Assembly: GCA_937916845.1 (NCBI GenBank)
Contig: CALFSK010000020.1
Location: forward strand, 1-64,000
From: an uncultured Lactobacillus sp.
GTDB taxonomy: Bacteria > Bacillota > Bacilli > Lactobacillales > Lactobacillaceae
DNA length: 64,000 nt
Direction: 5' to 3'
How positions within the stretch are numbered: position 1 is the first letter of the stretch; every line of letters begins with the position of its first letter. Under the pieces are notes generated by a model. That model was not told where the DNA came from, ran no database searches, and saw only the letters and a program-made list of their open reading frames with translations. Shown here one piece after another: positions 33,432-41,385 of the stretch. The translations under genes were made by a program, and so were the position numbers.

Positions 33432-33563
33432 ATGCGACGGAAAATTTCAGTATTAGTTGTGCTTTTAACGTGGACGTTGTCCGTGTTAAAGCTGTTTGTG
33501 CAATGGCACCACGTGTATCACCAAGTGCCACGCAAAATTAAAGTTAAAATCAAGCTTAAATAG
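33432..33563 (+). CDS. small membrane protein, 43 aa
   Basis: An ATG eight bases after GGAG opens a 43-codon frame, MRRKISVLVVLLTWTLSVLK, followed by a basic tail rich in lysine (KIKVKIKLK). It has one hydrophobic segment and ends just before a very strong terminator. It may be the last gene of the ABC exporter operon, 40 bases downstream. Unknown function. Confidence 0.55.
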   Translation: MRRKISVLVVLLTWTLSVLKLFVQWHHVYHQVPRKIKVKIKLK

Positions 33564-33566
33564 AAA

Positions 33567-33626
33567 CCTAATAGACTGCCAGCTAAAGTAGCAATCATTG
33601 CTATTTTAGCTGGCAGTCTATTTATT
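33567..33626 (+). terminator. strong terminator after the 43-aa gene
   Basis: AATAGACTGCCAGCTAAA pairs with TTTAGCTGGCAGTCTATT, with TAGCA/TGCTA inside, and runs into TTTATTT. Confidence 0.9.
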
Positions 33627-33629
33627 TAG

Positions 33630-33808
33630 TCCGGTTGTCGCTGATAGTATGCGGTCGTGGGACCGGGGCTAGCCTGAGGAGCGGTCTAGTCCCTCGCCCG
33701 GAACCCTTGCAACCCCCGCAAGTGTCCCGGACCGTCCGTGGTGTAAAGGTGGAAAATCACCACCTCAACGCCACCTTCACGACCGATGCAATCAGCGACA
33801 GCCTCTGA
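33630..33808 (+). repeat. family A palindromic repeat, copy A4
   Basis: The outer arms GGTTGTCGCTGAT... and ...ATCAGCGACAGCC pair. The 3' inner stem is AGGTGG/CCACCT here, where A1 has GACCGG/CCGGTC. It begins right after the terminator at 33567-33626. No family B copy follows. Confidence 0.8.
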
Positions 33809-33967
33809 CTATTAAATGCTTTTAGATAATCTTTTTGAGAGTTTAGTAGAGGTAAGTCGAAACAGGCAAAAATAGCCAGTACTTGTTAAAAAAATCAGAA
33901 AGTCTACACTATCAGGAGATATTATTCAGTTTCGTTTTACAAAAGAGGTAATACACATGGAAATGAG

Positions 33968-34585
33968 ATGAGGAAAATGAATATTAAAAGAATACTGGCC
34001 GGTTTTTTATTTGTGATAATTTTAGTACTGTGGTATCTACGGTCATTGTGGGTTAGTTCTACTAATATTCCAGATTGGGTGGATACATTGGGCGTCGTAT
34101 TAATGATGTTGCCATTACTAGCGATATTAGTTTTTGTTATATGGACTATGACTTCATTCAAATGGGAGCGGTTAGCAACAACTTTGTTATTAATCGTAGC
34201 TACTTTGTCTAGTATGCCAATCGCAAAATTTGCTTTTATTAATTGGCTAATGATTGTTTTATCGAGTCTTTTAGTAGTAAAAGTTTGTTTTTATAAGAAA
34301 AAGAATCCCAAGTCGATGCTCATCTTATCGGGGGTGTTGTGTATAGCATTTTTTCTAAGTCTGTTAAATCCGATAGTGAGTGCTCGTTGGTCATATGCGG
34401 CATACGTAGATCCGATTACCGCTTTAAATGCTAAAATATATTTAACAAAGGCACAAAAAGAAGCTTTATCAAGAACTGGTGTATCACATATAGAAACGAG
34501 AAAACCCAAAATTAGGATTGATTCTTCTGACTATCGTAATTTTGGTATTGAAAAGTATGGCTGTATCTATATAGCAGATTTTTAA
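33968..34585 (+). CDS. membrane protein of unknown function, AT-rich
   Basis: The 205-aa protein has about five hydrophobic segments in its first 130 residues, then a soluble tail (LTKAQKEALSRTGVSHIE...YGCIYIADF). Codon use is clearly richer in A and T than in neighbours, and it stands alone between a family A repeat and an sRNA-like unit, which suggests acquisition. The start may be ATG 33968, where a preceding four-codon frame (MEMR) ends with an ATGA overlap, or ATG 33977. I do not recognise the family. Confidence 0.55.
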   Translation: MRKMNIKRILAGFLFVIILVLWYLRSLWVSSTNIPDWVDTLGVVLMMLPLLAILVFVIWTMTSFKWERLATTLLLIVATLSSMPIAKFAFINWLMIVLSSLLVVKVCFYKKKNPKSMLILSGVLCIAFFLSLLNPIVSARWSYAAYVDPITALNAKIYLTKAQKEALSRTGVSHIETRKPKIRIDSSDYRNFGIEKYGCIYIADF

Positions 34586-34604
34586 GTGAATAGTACACTA
34601 GGTC

Positions 34605-34634
34605 TTATCACGTGTTCAGATGAAATGATATAAT
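34605..34634 (+). promoter_or_regulatory. promoter of a short intergenic transcript
   Basis: -35 TTATCA (34605) and extended -10 TGA-TATAAT (34629-34634) lie 18 bases apart. The next plus-strand feature is a terminator at 34684, so the product would be a roughly 95-nt RNA. Confidence 0.5.
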
Positions 34635-34683
34635 CTGGATACATTATTTTAAGCATTTATGAAGCGCAAAAATAGTGCAAAAA

Positions 34684-34734
34684 GACTCGCAATCCAATTC
34701 TAATTTTGAATATAATTGGACTGCGAGTTTTTTT
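34684..34734. terminator. bidirectional terminator
   Basis: ACTCGCAATCCAATT pairs with AATTGGACTGCGAGT (one mismatch) with T residues on the plus side and A residues on the other. It serves the sRNA-like unit and the minus-strand gene at 34788. Confidence 0.85.
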
Positions 34735-34787
34735 ACTTCGTGACTAGTTTTTGGTAATTATATAATTTCCAAAGGTTTTAATCAGTC

Positions 34788-35195
34788 CTAAAGTGCCGGT
34801 TGAAATAAGTATAGTAATCCGCCCGTCATTAAGCTGTTCATTAAAGCAAAAATGGCCACCAGGTTGGTACGGACACTGTCGGAAGCCGGAAGTAATCCCG
34901 CGGTTAAGCTGGCAATTCGAATGACAGCAATCAACCAGAGTACGAGTGACCCCAACAGTAGCCAGTAACACAGCTTGCGCCACCAGTTGAGTGTCAGCGG
35001 CGGGACGGGGTGTTGCGCACTTCTAAATTGGGCCAGACCCAGAATAAGAAGCAGTGTCAGGTTTAGAATTGCGGGTGGCCCCTTTGGCAATAAGCAGGCG
35101 TTACCGAGCGTACTAAGGAGGGCTAACGGCAAAAAACGTTGTAGCGTTGCGCGTGAAAAAAATAACTGTGCAAATGAGCAATCGATAATAATCAC
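34788..35195 (-). CDS. small polytopic membrane protein, unknown
   Basis: The 135-aa product has about four hydrophobic segments (LPLALLSTLGNACLL, ILNLTLLLILGLA, LCYWLLLGSLVLWLIAVI, LVAIFALMNSLMTGGLLYLF). The start codon is GTG with a poorly spaced AGG upstream, so the true start may be further inside. A terminator on this strand follows. Overlapping ORFs on the plus strand look less protein-like. Function unknown. Confidence 0.5.
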   Translation of the reverse strand: MIIIDCSFAQLFFSRATLQRFLPLALLSTLGNACLLPKGPPAILNLTLLLILGLAQFRSAQHPVPPLTLNWWRKLCYWLLLGSLVLWLIAVIRIASLTAGLLPASDSVRTNLVAIFALMNSLMTGGLLYLFQPAL

Positions 35196-35367
35196 CTACC
35201 TAATGGATCTTTTGGTTCATATTTTAGCAAGCTAATTCGTAAATGGTATTGGACGGAACTTGATTGATAAAACGAATAAACTAAGGGTAATTAGTACCAA
35301 TGGATTCAGTAAGTGTGTGAACATCAGTGATTAGACAAGCAGGCTTTTTGGCCCGGCGAAGCCACAA

Positions 35368-35387
35368 ATATTTATTTAAATAAATAT
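35368..35387. promoter_or_regulatory. perfect 20-bp AT palindrome
   Basis: ATATTTATTTAAATAAATAT reads the same on both strands. It lies in the roughly 300-base gap before the DUF3737 gene, with GC-rich hairpin-forming stretches on either side (CTTCG/CGAAG near 35413, ACGCT/AGCGT near 35450). It may be an operator. Confidence 0.4.
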
Positions 35388-35494
35388 AAAAATAATGCAA
35401 AAAAGGGCTTGCCTTCGACCAACACGAAGCGACTAAAGTAAAGGTACACGCTGAAAAAAAAGCGTCGTTTTAAACAAGGGAGCCAGATTAATAA

Positions 35495-36361
35495 ATGAAA
35501 AAGATTAACCAACAATATTTAACTGGGGAACGCGCCTTATTTAAGGCCCGTGATCTCCAAATTAATAACAGTACGTTTGCTGACGGTGAATCACCGTTAA
35601 AAGAAAGTCGAAATATCAACTTGGATCAGTCAATCTTTAAGTGGAAGTACCCGCTGTGGTACAGCGAACACGTTAACGTGACGCACTCAATCTTTGAAGA
35701 AATGTCACGCTCCGGAATTTGGTATACCAAGGATATTTCAATTGAAAACAGTACGTTACAAGCCCCTAAGCTGTTTCGGCGGGCCAGTCAAATTAAATTA
35801 GATCACGTGCACTTCTCACACGCCGAAGAAACGTTGTGGAACTGTACGGACATTGAGATGCACGACGTTCAGGCTGCCGGGGATTACTTTGGGATGAACA
35901 GCCAGAATATTAGCATCGACGGGTTTAATTTGGTCGGTAATTACGCGTTTGACGGGGCGAAGAACGTGGAAATTCATAACGCCACGTTAATGACTAAGGA
36001 CGCTTTATGGAACTGTGAAAACGTCACGGTTTATGATTCTCAAATCATTGGGGAATACTTGGGCTGGAACTCGAAGAATATTCGCTTCGTCAACTGTACG
36101 ATTGAAAGCGACCAAGGGCTATGCTACATGGACCACGTGACGTTGGAAAATTGTACGTTGCTCAACACGGACCTTGCCTTTGAATATTGCAGCAACATCG
36201 ATGCCGATGTGATTTCGACTATCGATAGTGTTAAGAATCCAATCAGTGGTAAGATTCACGCGCAAGGCATTCAACAAATTATTATGGATGACCCTGAAAT
36301 TGATGCAACTAAGACGATTATCAGTGTTGACCAGGAAAGTCAGGCCAACCATGCCGTATGA
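35495..36361 (+). CDS. DUF3737 family protein, beta-helix
   Basis: The 288-aa protein is made of short repeating strands such as LQINNSTFADGESPLKES and NVEIHNATLMTKDALWNCENV, the layout of a right-handed parallel beta-helix; it matches DUF3737. No catalytic residues are known for the family. No signal peptide is seen. GGGAG precedes the ATG by 13 bases. Its end overlaps the next gene by 11 bases, which couples it to a C-S lyase. Confidence 0.85.
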   Translation: MKKINQQYLTGERALFKARDLQINNSTFADGESPLKESRNINLDQSIFKWKYPLWYSEHVNVTHSIFEEMSRSGIWYTKDISIENSTLQAPKLFRRASQIKLDHVHFSHAEETLWNCTDIEMHDVQAAGDYFGMNSQNISIDGFNLVGNYAFDGAKNVEIHNATLMTKDALWNCENVTVYDSQIIGEYLGWNSKNIRFVNCTIESDQGLCYMDHVTLENCTLLNTDLAFEYCSNIDADVISTIDSVKNPISGKIHAQGIQQIIMDDPEIDATKTIISVDQESQANHAV

Positions 36362-37523
36362 TTTTGAAACTGTGATTAATCGGCGCCACACAAATTCCGT
36401 CAAGTGGGAAGTTGGTCCGAATGAACTACCCATGTGGGTGGCGGATATGGACTTTGCGACGGCGCCCGCCATTACCGATGCACTCACCAAACGGGCCCAG
36501 TTTGGCCTGTTCGGTTATGAAGAAGTCCCCACGGCGTATTACCAAGCTGTAGCCGATTGGTGGGCTAATGAACACCATTTTCGGCCCCAGTTAGAGTGGC
36601 TGATGTTTTGTACCGGTGTCGTTCCGGCGATTTCATCGATTGTTCGCAAAATGACTGCGCCCGGAGATAATATCTTGGTGCAGGCACCGGTCTATAATAT
36701 CTTTTACCATTCAATTGAAAATAACGGTCGGCACACGTTAGCAAGTGACCTTGTCTATAAAGCAAGGCAGTACCAGATTGACTGGGCTGATTTGGAACGT
36801 AAGCTGGCGGAACCTTTGACAACGATGATGATCCTTTGTAATCCTCAAAACCCAATTGGCATCGTCTGGTCACGGGCCACGTTACAACGAATCGGTGACT
36901 TGGCGTTGAAGCACCACGTGTTGATTGTGGCGGATGAAATTCACTGTGACTTGACGTTGAACGGCAACGAATACGTGCCATTTTCGTCACTATCTGACGA
37001 AGTGGCTGCTAACAGTATCAGTTGTGTGTCGCCAAGCAAAACATTTAATGTGGCGGCCTTACACGCAGCGACGTTAATTATCCCGGATGCGCACGTCCGG
37101 GACTTAGTGAGTCGAGGCATCAATAATGATGAGCTCGCTGAACCAAATTCGTTTGCCATTCCGGGAAGTATCGCGGCCTATACGCAGGGTCAAGACTGGG
37201 TCCACGCCCTCCGAGAAAAATTGGCGGCTAACCAGCGCCAAGTGCAACAGTTCATGGCAGCGGTGCCCCAGGTGACGGTGATTGAAGCACAGGCGACGTA
37301 TTTAATCTGGTTGGATGTAAGTCGGATTACGACTGATAGTGCTAAGTTGGCGCAAGCAATTCGGGCAAAAACCGGGTTGTTCTTGTCAGCTGGGGATGTT
37401 TACCGTGGGGATGGGAATCGTTTCTTGCGGATGAACATTGCTTGTCCAACTGCGGAATTGACCGATGGCTTAACTCGCTTAAAACAAGGCATTGACGGCT
37501 ATTTAGCCGATAATAAGGGTTAG
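36351..37523 (+). CDS. MalY/PatB-type aminotransferase, probable C-S beta-lyase
   Basis: This 390-aa PLP enzyme has MWVADMDFATAPAI, NPQNPIG, VADEIHCDL and the PLP lysine in SPSKTFNVAAL, the marks of the MalY/PatB group. These enzymes split cystathionine or cysteine S-conjugates, giving thiols, pyruvate and ammonia. I place the start at 36351 (MPYDFETVINRRHTNSVKW), which aligns with the family N terminus; the longer frame from 36228 is the DUF3737 region read in another frame. It overlaps the DUF3737 stop. Confidence 0.87.
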   Translation: MPYDFETVINRRHTNSVKWEVGPNELPMWVADMDFATAPAITDALTKRAQFGLFGYEEVPTAYYQAVADWWANEHHFRPQLEWLMFCTGVVPAISSIVRKMTAPGDNILVQAPVYNIFYHSIENNGRHTLASDLVYKARQYQIDWADLERKLAEPLTTMMILCNPQNPIGIVWSRATLQRIGDLALKHHVLIVADEIHCDLTLNGNEYVPFSSLSDEVAANSISCVSPSKTFNVAALHAATLIIPDAHVRDLVSRGINNDELAEPNSFAIPGSIAAYTQGQDWVHALREKLAANQRQVQQFMAAVPQVTVIEAQATYLIWLDVSRITTDSAKLAQAIRAKTGLFLSAGDVYRGDGNRFLRMNIACPTAELTDGLTRLKQGIDGYLADNKG

Positions 37524-37525
37524 TT

Positions 37526-37562
37526 GAAAAGCGTACGCGTTCATTAGCGCGTACGCTTTTTG
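37526..37562 (+). terminator. terminator after the C-S lyase
   Basis: AAAAGCGTACGCG pairs with CGCGTACGCTTTT around a short loop, with T residues. Confidence 0.88.
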
Positions 37563-37613
37563 AGTGCATTAAGGGCCAAAAATCGGTATGATTAATTTGA
37601 GGCGGTGATTAGT

Positions 37614-38207
37614 ATGGAAATTGGAATTATTGGTGCGGGGACGGTCGGTACCGTTTTAGCAAAGACGTTTGCGCGTGGTGGACACCAAGTGAAGCTCAGT
37701 CGGCACAGTGGTATGGCAAGTTTGGCACCGCGTCGGCAAGAGTTTGCGGATAACGTCAGTTTTGTGGAAGTCGCGACGGCGTTACAGCAACCGCTAGTTG
37801 TTATTGCGGTGCCATTTGAACAGGCGCCGGCCGTTTTACAGCAAGTCACTGATTACCAGCAGCGGATCGTGGTCGACGTGACGAATCAGTTTACAGCGGA
37901 CTTCAAGAAAATTAAGACGGCCCCGTTAACGGGGAGTGAAGTGCTAGCTAAGTCGGCCAATAACGCCCGGGTGATCAAAGCCTTTAATACGTTGCCACCC
38001 GAATTTATGGATGGGCACATCGATGGTATGGGGCGGCGGGTCTTGTTCTACGCGGGAGACGACGTCGCGGCTAAAAAGGAATTCGCAGCCCTAGTCCGTC
38101 CGTTGAATTTTCGGCCGGTTAACCTAGGTAAACTACGTCACGGTGGTAGCGTTATGCAAGTCGGTGGCGGTCTCGGCAATACTCACTTTGTACAGATTGA
38201 TGAATAA
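37614..38207 (+). CDS. NAD(P)-binding oxidoreductase, F420-reductase-like
   Basis: The 197-aa protein starts with a Rossmann motif (IGIIGAGTVGTVLAKTFARGGHQVKLSRH) and fits the NADPH-dependent F420 reductase-like group, related to 6-phosphogluconate dehydrogenase N-domains. VIKAFNTLPPEFM and VLFYAGDDVAAKKEF support this. I use ATG 37614, behind GAGGCGG, not GTG 37605. Lactobacilli lack F420, so the true substrate is probably another ketone or flavin-linked compound. Confidence 0.8.
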   Translation: MEIGIIGAGTVGTVLAKTFARGGHQVKLSRHSGMASLAPRRQEFADNVSFVEVATALQQPLVVIAVPFEQAPAVLQQVTDYQQRIVVDVTNQFTADFKKIKTAPLTGSEVLAKSANNARVIKAFNTLPPEFMDGHIDGMGRRVLFYAGDDVAAKKEFAALVRPLNFRPVNLGKLRHGGSVMQVGGGLGNTHFVQIDE

Positions 38208-38244
38208 GTTGAACCTAATCAGCAAGGCACTATGAAACCAAATT

Positions 38245-38291
38245 AAAATCACTGTTCAGAAATACACCATATTTCTGAACAGTGATTTTTC
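38245..38291. terminator. bidirectional terminator between convergent genes
   Basis: AAAATCACTGTTCAGAAAT pairs with ATTTCTGAACAGTGATTTT around a seven-base loop, T residues on one side and A residues on the other. Confidence 0.9.
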
Positions 38292-38317
38292 TATTATTAT
38301 GGTCAAAACGAAACATG

Positions 38318-39004
38318 TCACACTTTACTAAGTAGTAACTGCTGTAACTGGTCAAAGTTAGTGACGGTAGCGGTGGGATGGACGTCACTAAGATTAGCAA
38401 GGTGATGGGGATTGAACCAAATACTTGGAAGGCCAACGTTGACCGCACCCGCGATGTCTGAAGCTAAACTGTCGCCAACCATCACGGCGTTGTGGGGTGA
38501 CAGGTCGGGATACGTCGTAAAGATGGCGTCAAAGAAACGCCGGTCCGGCTTGGCAAAGCCCACTGATTCTGAAATGAAGACGTGGTCAAATTGGGGTGCT
38601 AAGCCTGAACCTGCTAGCCGGTTTAACTGGGTGTCCTGAACGCCGTTAGTCCCAATGAGCAACACCAGTCCAGCACTTTTTAACTTTGTAAGCATGGAAT
38701 CAACGCCAGGTAAAACTTGAAAACCTTGCCCCAGTAAGTCGTTATATTCATGCTGAACTTTGGGTCCGTCAACGGTAATGCCCAGTTTGGCAAACACGAT
38801 TTGAAACCGCTGGTCTAGTAATTGGTCACGATCAGCGCCGTGTTCAATCTGCTGCCAGACTTGCCGGTTATGCGTGAGGTAAACCCGTTTGGCAACGGCT
38901 AAATCGGGGACGTGGTAACGAGTTAGAATGGTTGTTAAACTCGCCTGTTCAGCCGCTTGAAAGTCTAATAGCGTATCGTCCAAGTCAAAAATAACGTATT
39001 TCAC
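38318..39004 (-). CDS. HAD-superfamily hydrolase, YjjG-type nucleotidase
   Basis: This 228-aa HAD enzyme has DLDDTLLDF (motif I), IGTNGVQDTQ (motif II), KPDRRFFDAI (motif III) and MVGDSLASDI (motif IV), with a helical C1 cap between I and II. The TNG after motif II is usual in the YjjG group, which dephosphorylates pyrimidine and non-canonical nucleoside monophosphates. The start codon is GTG at 39004, with AGGTGG upstream. Confidence 0.85.
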   Translation of the reverse strand: MKYVIFDLDDTLLDFQAAEQASLTTILTRYHVPDLAVAKRVYLTHNRQVWQQIEHGADRDQLLDQRFQIVFAKLGITVDGPKVQHEYNDLLGQGFQVLPGVDSMLTKLKSAGLVLLIGTNGVQDTQLNRLAGSGLAPQFDHVFISESVGFAKPDRRFFDAIFTTYPDLSPHNAVMVGDSLASDIAGAVNVGLPSIWFNPHHLANLSDVHPTATVTNFDQLQQLLLSKV

Positions 39005-39104
39005 TACAGCCCACCACCTTAATCATGATAGGGCCATCATACAGCAAATTTTGTGAGTGTGGTATGCTTAAACTATCAACTATTAAAGGAAGTTTAATTA
39101 AAAA

Positions 39105-39674
39105 ATGGAAATCGATAACGATCCGGCGTACCAACAGATGATCAACGGCGAACTTTACATGGAATCTCCGATTTTACAAGAACGGCGGCGAGAAGTCCGT
39201 ACCAAAATTATGCAGTATAACCAGATTGCTGATAGCGACGAACGGAACACGAAGATGAAAAGCTTGTTACGTTCAGTGGGTGACCGTTTTTTTGTAGAGC
39301 CAACCTTTGAATTTAGCTACGGTGTCAACATTACGATTGGTAATCATTTCTATGCGAACCACGGGGTTACGATTTGTGACGAAGGCCTGGTTAAAATTGG
39401 GAATGATTGTAAATTTGGTCCTAAAGTTGGCTTATATACGCCGCAACACCCTCTTGATCCAACGGTACGGCGTACGGAAGCCGAACGAACAGCGCCGATT
39501 ACAATCGGTAACGATGTTTGGATCGGGGGGAGTGCCATTATTCTTCCCGGCGTAACGTTAGGGAACAACGTGATTGTGGGTGCTGGCGCGGTCGTCACGC
39601 ATTCTTTCCCAGATAACGTGATTGTTGTCGGGAATCCGGCCCGTGTTCTGAAGGAAAATAAACCGAACGCCTAA
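39105..39674 (+). CDS. maltose/galactoside O-acetyltransferase family
   Basis: The 189-aa protein has the N-terminal Mac domain (KMINGELY-like: MINGELYMESPILQERR) and a left-handed beta-helix of hexapeptide repeats (ITIGNDVWIGGSAIILPGVTLGNNVIVGAGAVV). The acetyl-CoA site and the histidine in YTPQHPLDPTVR are kept. Such enzymes acetylate sugars at the 6-hydroxyl using acetyl-CoA. AAGGAAG precedes the ATG. A second member is at 43757. Confidence 0.88.
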   Translation: MEIDNDPAYQQMINGELYMESPILQERRREVRTKIMQYNQIADSDERNTKMKSLLRSVGDRFFVEPTFEFSYGVNITIGNHFYANHGVTICDEGLVKIGNDCKFGPKVGLYTPQHPLDPTVRRTEAERTAPITIGNDVWIGGSAIILPGVTLGNNVIVGAGAVVTHSFPDNVIVVGNPARVLKENKPNA

Positions 39675-39749
39675 ATTGACAACTGGTTATGAAACAGTGA
39701 AAATAAAGATGAAATCTGTCTAAATTTTCCAGATGAGGAGTGGATCAAT

Positions 39750-40193
39750 ATGTCAGATATGAGTCCCAAGGAATTTAAACATATTTTAGTTGGGGTCGAT
39801 GACTCCGACGATGCTCAGATGGCTTTTCGGTATGCCATCAACCGTGCTAAAACGGACGGTGCTAAGTTAACCATTGTGTCAATTTTAGAGCAACAAAATA
39901 TGAACGTGTACGAGGCAATGAGTAAGGACTTTATCCATGGTCAGCGTAAGGATTTGGAAGAGCACGTTGTGGAATATCAAAAGTTAGCGCAGGAATTTGG
40001 GGTTAAAGACGTTAACGTGGTTGTTGACGAAGGTGACCCTGGTGAAACCATCGTTAAGGATATTATTCCGGCGATTAAGCCTGATTTATTAGTGATCGGC
40101 TCCGTTTCAAAACAGGGCGTTCGAAAGTATTTCGGCTCACAGGCGGCCTACATGGCCAAGAACGCGCCAATTTCTGTGTTAGTGATTCGCTAA
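39750..40193 (+). CDS. universal stress protein, UspA family
   Basis: The 147-aa protein has the Usp fold: ILVGVDDSDDAQMAFRYAI at the start, and the nucleotide-binding end IGSVSKQGVRKYFGSQAAYMAKNAPISVLVIR. The glycine pattern fits the ATP-binding subclass. GAGGAG precedes the ATG. It is a single-gene unit with its own terminator. Confidence 0.92.
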   Translation: MSDMSPKEFKHILVGVDDSDDAQMAFRYAINRAKTDGAKLTIVSILEQQNMNVYEAMSKDFIHGQRKDLEEHVVEYQKLAQEFGVKDVNVVVDEGDPGETIVKDIIPAIKPDLLVIGSVSKQGVRKYFGSQAAYMAKNAPISVLVIR

Positions 40194-40215
40194 TCAGGAC
40201 GGCATTAATTTAAAT

Positions 40216-40251
40216 AAAAAAAGCGAGTGGCCCCGTGGTCGCTCGCTTTTG
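40216..40251 (+). terminator. terminator after the usp gene
   Basis: AAAAGCGAG pairs with CTCGCTTTT, with a GC-rich inner part, followed by T residues. Confidence 0.85.
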
Positions 40252-40293
40252 TGCTAAAATGGTTGAACAATCTAAAACTAAACGGAGAATACC

Positions 40294-40926
40294 ATGAAAT
40301 CAATCAACTTACATTTGGTCGTTGCGGGGACGACTTACTTTAATCAATTGGACCGGTTCCAAGGATGGAGTGGCACCCCACTAACGACCGCGGGTCAACA
40401 AGCAAGCTTAAACGTCGGCCAACAGTTGACGGACGTTCATTTTGATACGGCGTTTGCTAATGATACGAGTCGGAGTATTCAGACCGGCCAAGCGGTACTC
40501 AAAGCGGCAACTAATGGTGTCGAGCTCCAACTTCTCAGTGGGTTGCGGGCACCATTTTTTGGTGGCTTTGAAGGCTTAAACCGTGCCGATGTCTGGTCGG
40601 GGTTTGCAACTAAGTTGGGTTATAGTAGCCTAGAAGCTTTTGCTACGGATCAAACGCCTAGCGAATTGCAGACGTTACTGCATGACCATGATAGTGAAGG
40701 GTTGGCAGAAAGTGGTATGGAGTTTTGGCAACGGTATACCCAGGGCTTAAAGGCCGTTTGGACCGCCACACCGGATCATGGCAACGCACTTCTGATTGTG
40801 GACGATGCCAGTTTACGTGATCTGTGGTACCGGGCGACCGGCGAACAAGCGCATCGCGCAACTTTGGCGCCCAGCCAATATGTCCACATGACCTTTGATG
40901 GGGATAACTTAACTTTGGTAGATTAA
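40294..40926 (+). CDS. histidine-phosphatase-like protein lacking both catalytic histidines
   Basis: The 210-aa protein has the histidine phosphatase fold: the N terminus reads LHLVVAGTTYFNQLDRFQGWSGTPLTTAG, against the usual LVRHGET-N-RFQGWxDxPLTxxG. The RHG is replaced by VAG at residues 10-12, so the phosphate-accepting histidine and its arginine are missing. The second histidine, usually SHG near residue 170, is replaced in IVDDASLRDL. The fold and the scaffold residues are otherwise well kept and the frame is intact. A binding or regulatory role is likely. A DnaA-box cluster follows the stop codon. Confidence 0.8.
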   Translation: MKSINLHLVVAGTTYFNQLDRFQGWSGTPLTTAGQQASLNVGQQLTDVHFDTAFANDTSRSIQTGQAVLKAATNGVELQLLSGLRAPFFGGFEGLNRADVWSGFATKLGYSSLEAFATDQTPSELQTLLHDHDSEGLAESGMEFWQRYTQGLKAVWTATPDHGNALLIVDDASLRDLWYRATGEQAHRATLAPSQYVHMTFDGDNLTLVD

Positions 40927-40929
40927 AAG

Positions 40930-40982
40930 TTATACACAGTGGATAACGGGCCAAAATGTTATCCACAAGGCGTTTATCCCCA
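40930..40982. promoter_or_regulatory. cluster of four DnaA-box-like sites
   Basis: TTATACACA (40930), AGTGGATAA (40938, reverse), TTATCCACA (40959) and TTATCCCCA (40974) lie within 53 bases. Two match the TTWTNCACA consensus exactly; two have one mismatch. They lie between the phosphatase-like gene and the gene at 41054. Confidence 0.6.
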
Positions 40983-41053
40983 CGCTTGCGATGGTCTGAA
41001 AAATGCGCTAATGTGGATTTGAATTAAAATTAATTAACTAGGAGTTTTTAAAG

Positions 41054-41359
41054 ATGCAAGTAAACGTAGTAACGAGTGTTGTAGCGGGCCAAGAAACGGT
41101 TAAGACCGCTGACGTACAGGCTTTTATGGATGCTTTAAGTGAGCAAGCGGGTAAGAACTTTACGTTTGTCATGGATACGGATTACGGCCAAAGTTTGACG
41201 GATCACAGTGCGGATGTCTACTTGGTTTACTTTGGTTCACAAGCAAACTTATCCCCAGAACAACGGGCCCAAATGATTATCTACTATTCTGATGAAGATG
41301 TGCATAACTTGGATACTCACCGGTTTGTGGATATGTTACAACAATTAGATAAGAAATAA
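41054..41359 (+). CDS. conserved-looking protein of unknown function, 101 aa
   Basis: This acidic soluble protein (MQVNVVTSVVAGQETVKTAD...) has no membrane segment and no motif I know. GGAGTTTTTAAAG precedes the ATG. A membrane protein follows 26 bases downstream and a GNAT enzyme overlaps that, so they are probably one operon. The DnaA boxes at 40930-40982 lie in its promoter region. Confidence 0.7.
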   Translation: MQVNVVTSVVAGQETVKTADVQAFMDALSEQAGKNFTFVMDTDYGQSLTDHSADVYLVYFGSQANLSPEQRAQMIIYYSDEDVHNLDTHRFVDMLQQLDKK

Positions 41360-41385
41360 ACGGATTTGTGTTAGGAAGTGTGCAC

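Noticed and set aside
23141..35295. 15-base inverted match (GTACTAATTACCC-type) between 23141 and about 35283
   Set aside because: A few 15-base matches are expected by chance when comparing all positions in 64 kb, and the surroundings are unrelated.
36228..36350. N-terminal extension of the C-S lyase
   Set aside because: It overlaps the DUF3737 gene in another frame, has no ribosome binding site, and the family N terminus begins at 36351.
40930..40982. chromosomal replication origin
   Set aside because: No dnaA/dnaN or AT-rich unwinding region is adjacent and the flanking genes are not origin-associated; other DnaA-linked roles fit better.
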